A DNA stretch of 6,339 nucleotides from Candidatus Phascolarctobacterium caballi (lineage in GTDB: Bacteria > Bacillota > Negativicutes > Acidaminococcales > Acidaminococcaceae): NCBI GenBank assembly GCA_018065225.1, contig JAGHTS010000140.1, positions 1 through 6,339 on the forward strand, given 5' to 3'. The notes below the pieces were generated by a model, which was not told where the DNA came from, did no database searches, and saw only the letters and a program-made list of their open reading frames with translations. Below are positions 5,248-6,339 of this stretch, one piece after another. Position 1 is the first letter of the stretch. Each line of letters starts with the position of its first letter. A program made the position numbers and the translations under genes.

Positions 5248-6254
5248 CTGATTTTCTCCACCCTTTGCAAAATTTCTGAAACCGTCTCTTCCAAAAACTG
5301 AAAACTGCCAATCTTTTCAACATAAACAACCCTTATTTTTTTATCCAAACGCTTTTTGTCATATTGAATAAAATGATGCAATACTTCCATATCTAACTGC
5401 GTACTTGTAGGCAAATCCCATTTTTGCAACAATTTTAAAATTCTTGTTTGCACTGCATTACTGCAAAAAGCCAACATTCCAATACCAACACATTCCCCAT
5501 GTAAAAGTTTTCCCTGTTCCGCACTTTCAATAGCATGACCTATTGTATGCCCAAAATTTAACACTCTACGCAAACCTTTTTCTTCGGGATCTTGTTCAAT
5601 TATTCCTTTTTTTAACTCTATACCCTTTTTTATAATTCTATCCGTCAACAATGAAAACGGCTCTATTTTTTCCAACTGTTCAAAAAAATTCTTATCACAT
5701 GTAACTGCAATCTTTATTAATTCTACAAAACCCTCTGCCAAATATCTTTTGTCCAACGTTTGCAATACTTGCGGGTCAACTAAAATTCCCGACGGTTGAT
5801 AAAATGTACCAATAAAATTTTTAACACCATTATAATTAATTGCATTTTTTCCGCCAACAGAGGCATCTGCCTGTGCCATCAATGTTGTAGGCACTATATA
5901 CAAATCAATCCCCCGCATATAAATTGACGCAACTAATCCACATAAGTCACTTATTACTCCACCACCTACCGCTACAATACAACTGTTACGTGTAAATCCA
6001 GCTTTTTGCATACTTTCTGTCAAAAATAACAACTTGTCAAAACACTTAGTCTTTTCCCCTTTCGGCAAACATATTTTCAAAACTTTGTTACATTGTTTGG
6101 CAACAATTTCACTATATTTTGCTGGAACTCCTTCATCTGTTACAAGCAAAACATGTCGATTTTTTAATGAAAATTTTTCGCCAATTTTCAACAAACCGCC
6201 GTTCTCTACAAAAATTTCATATTCTGCTTTTTCAAAAGGAATACTAACTTTCAT
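5244..6254 (-). CDS. aroB: 3-dehydroquinate synthase
   Basis: This enzyme converts DAHP to 3-dehydroquinate, the second step, using NAD+ and a divalent metal (usually zinc). It is 336 aa, slightly shorter than E. coli AroB (362 aa) with no core motif missing. The N-terminal Rossmann-like part has PKGEKTK (64-70) and the NAD-binding GGGVISDLCGLVAS (97-110). PTTLMAQADASVGGKN (122-137) follows. The metal site is Glu178 (EGFVELIK), His236 (NFGHTIGHAIE) and His252 (LHGE), and His240 matches the catalytic His of fungal homologues. The DKK/KIRVV C-terminus is typical. It is first in the operon, with GGAG (6265-6262) 7 nt before the ATG and the promoter immediately upstream. It ends in an ATGA overlap with aroC. 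Confidence 0.97.
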   Translation of the reverse strand: MKVSIPFEKAEYEIFVENGGLLKIGEKFSLKNRHVLLVTDEGVPAKYSEIVAKQCNKVLKICLPKGEKTKCFDKLLFLTESMQKAGFTRNSCIVAVGGGVISDLCGLVASIYMRGIDLYIVPTTLMAQADASVGGKNAINYNGVKNFIGTFYQPSGILVDPQVLQTLDKRYLAEGFVELIKIAVTCDKNFFEQLEKIEPFSLLTDRIIKKGIELKKGIIEQDPEEKGLRRVLNFGHTIGHAIESAEQGKLLHGECVGIGMLAFCSNAVQTRILKLLQKWDLPTSTQLDMEVLHHFIQYDKKRLDKKIRVVYVEKIGSFQFLEETVSEILQRVEKIR

Positions 6255-6261
6255 TATAAAA

Positions 6262-6310
6262 CTCCAAAAATATTATTAATTATTATACCATATAAAGCAT
6301 CCTAAATAAA
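6262..6310 (-). promoter_or_regulatory. Promoter and leader of the aro operon
   Basis: On the minus strand TATAAT (6287-6282) is preceded by TGG, an extended -10 (TGGTATAAT). A poor -35-like TTTATT (6310-6305) lies 17 bp upstream; the extended -10 may compensate. Initiation about 7 nt downstream (near 6275) leaves a leader of about 20 nt, containing the aroB ribosome binding site GGAG (6265-6262). This is too short for a T-box, riboswitch or leader-peptide attenuator, so any control must act at the promoter or on the enzymes. Confidence 0.7.
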
Positions 6311-6336
6311 ATAACACTATGAAAACATAGTGCTAT
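6305..6336 (-). terminator. Probable terminator of the upstream minus-strand unit
   Basis: Positions 6336-6326 and 6321-6311 form an 11-bp stem with a 4-nt loop (6325-6322). One pair is G-U on the minus strand and would be an A-C mismatch on the plus strand, which favours the minus orientation. A T-rich but interrupted tail (TTTATT) follows. It would insulate the aro promoter from a gene to the right of the window. The stem has few G-C pairs, so strength is uncertain. Confidence 0.55.
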
Positions 6337-6339
6337 AAA

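Noticed and set aside
471..5770. Recurrent TTTTGCAAA-like words across the genes, considered as an uptake or dispersed regulatory signal.
   Set aside because: Most encode Leu-Gln-Asn or Leu-Gln-Lys with the preferred TTG and CAA codons, so codon usage explains them.
6271..6287. TATTATTAATTATTATA at the aro promoter as an operator.
   Set aside because: The symmetry breaks beyond the central TAATTA, and the tract is simple A/T sequence that overlaps the -10 box.

Overview
The window is one compact, AT-rich bacterial locus. Its main content is a six-gene operon on the minus strand that encodes all seven enzymatic steps from erythrose-4-phosphate plus PEP to chorismate. Reading in the direction of transcription (right to left), the order is aroB (step 2), aroC (step 7), a fused aroE-aroK (steps 4 and 5), aroQ (step 3), aroA (step 6) and a class I DAHP synthase (step 1). 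Four junctions overlap by 4, 16, 20 and 17 bp, and the last has a 3-bp gap, so the cassette has no non-coding space and looks translationally coupled throughout.

Region by region: 6311-6336 holds a small hairpin that probably terminates an upstream minus-strand unit outside the window. Next to it, at 6282-6310, is an extended -10 promoter for the operon with a leader of only about 20 nt. The coding block runs 6254-297. At 280-252 a second, stronger minus-strand promoter serves a tRNA-Gly(UCC) gene at 232-159, and a strong intrinsic terminator follows at 154-112. No terminator is visible between the DAHP synthase and the tRNA, so operon read-through probably ends at the same hairpin. Positions 1-111 carry no gene but contain two palindromes built on GTTACGTAAC, 21 bp apart centre to centre, which look like an operator for a neighbouring gene outside the window.

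The organism is a low-GC bacterium using the standard code and strong GGAG-type ribosome binding sites. The DAHP synthase (GDGY.G..HQP, YRGW...GN.LAHA.LRG), the aroA (PASKSLSHR, STLRF) and the aroE-aroK fusion all recall Firmicutes-type (Clostridia or Negativicutes-like) anaerobes. I cannot fix the lineage from sequence alone.

The pathway is ordinary biochemistry. The points worth a second look are the all-in-one operon, the SDH-SK fusion, an EPSP synthase with Ala at the position of E. coli Gly96 and a shortened N-terminal region, a Met in place of the usual GYKG/GWKG lysine of the DAHP synthase, and a His in place of the usual NADP-phosphate-binding Arg of the shikimate dehydrogenase. I see no evidence here for a wholly new type of system.
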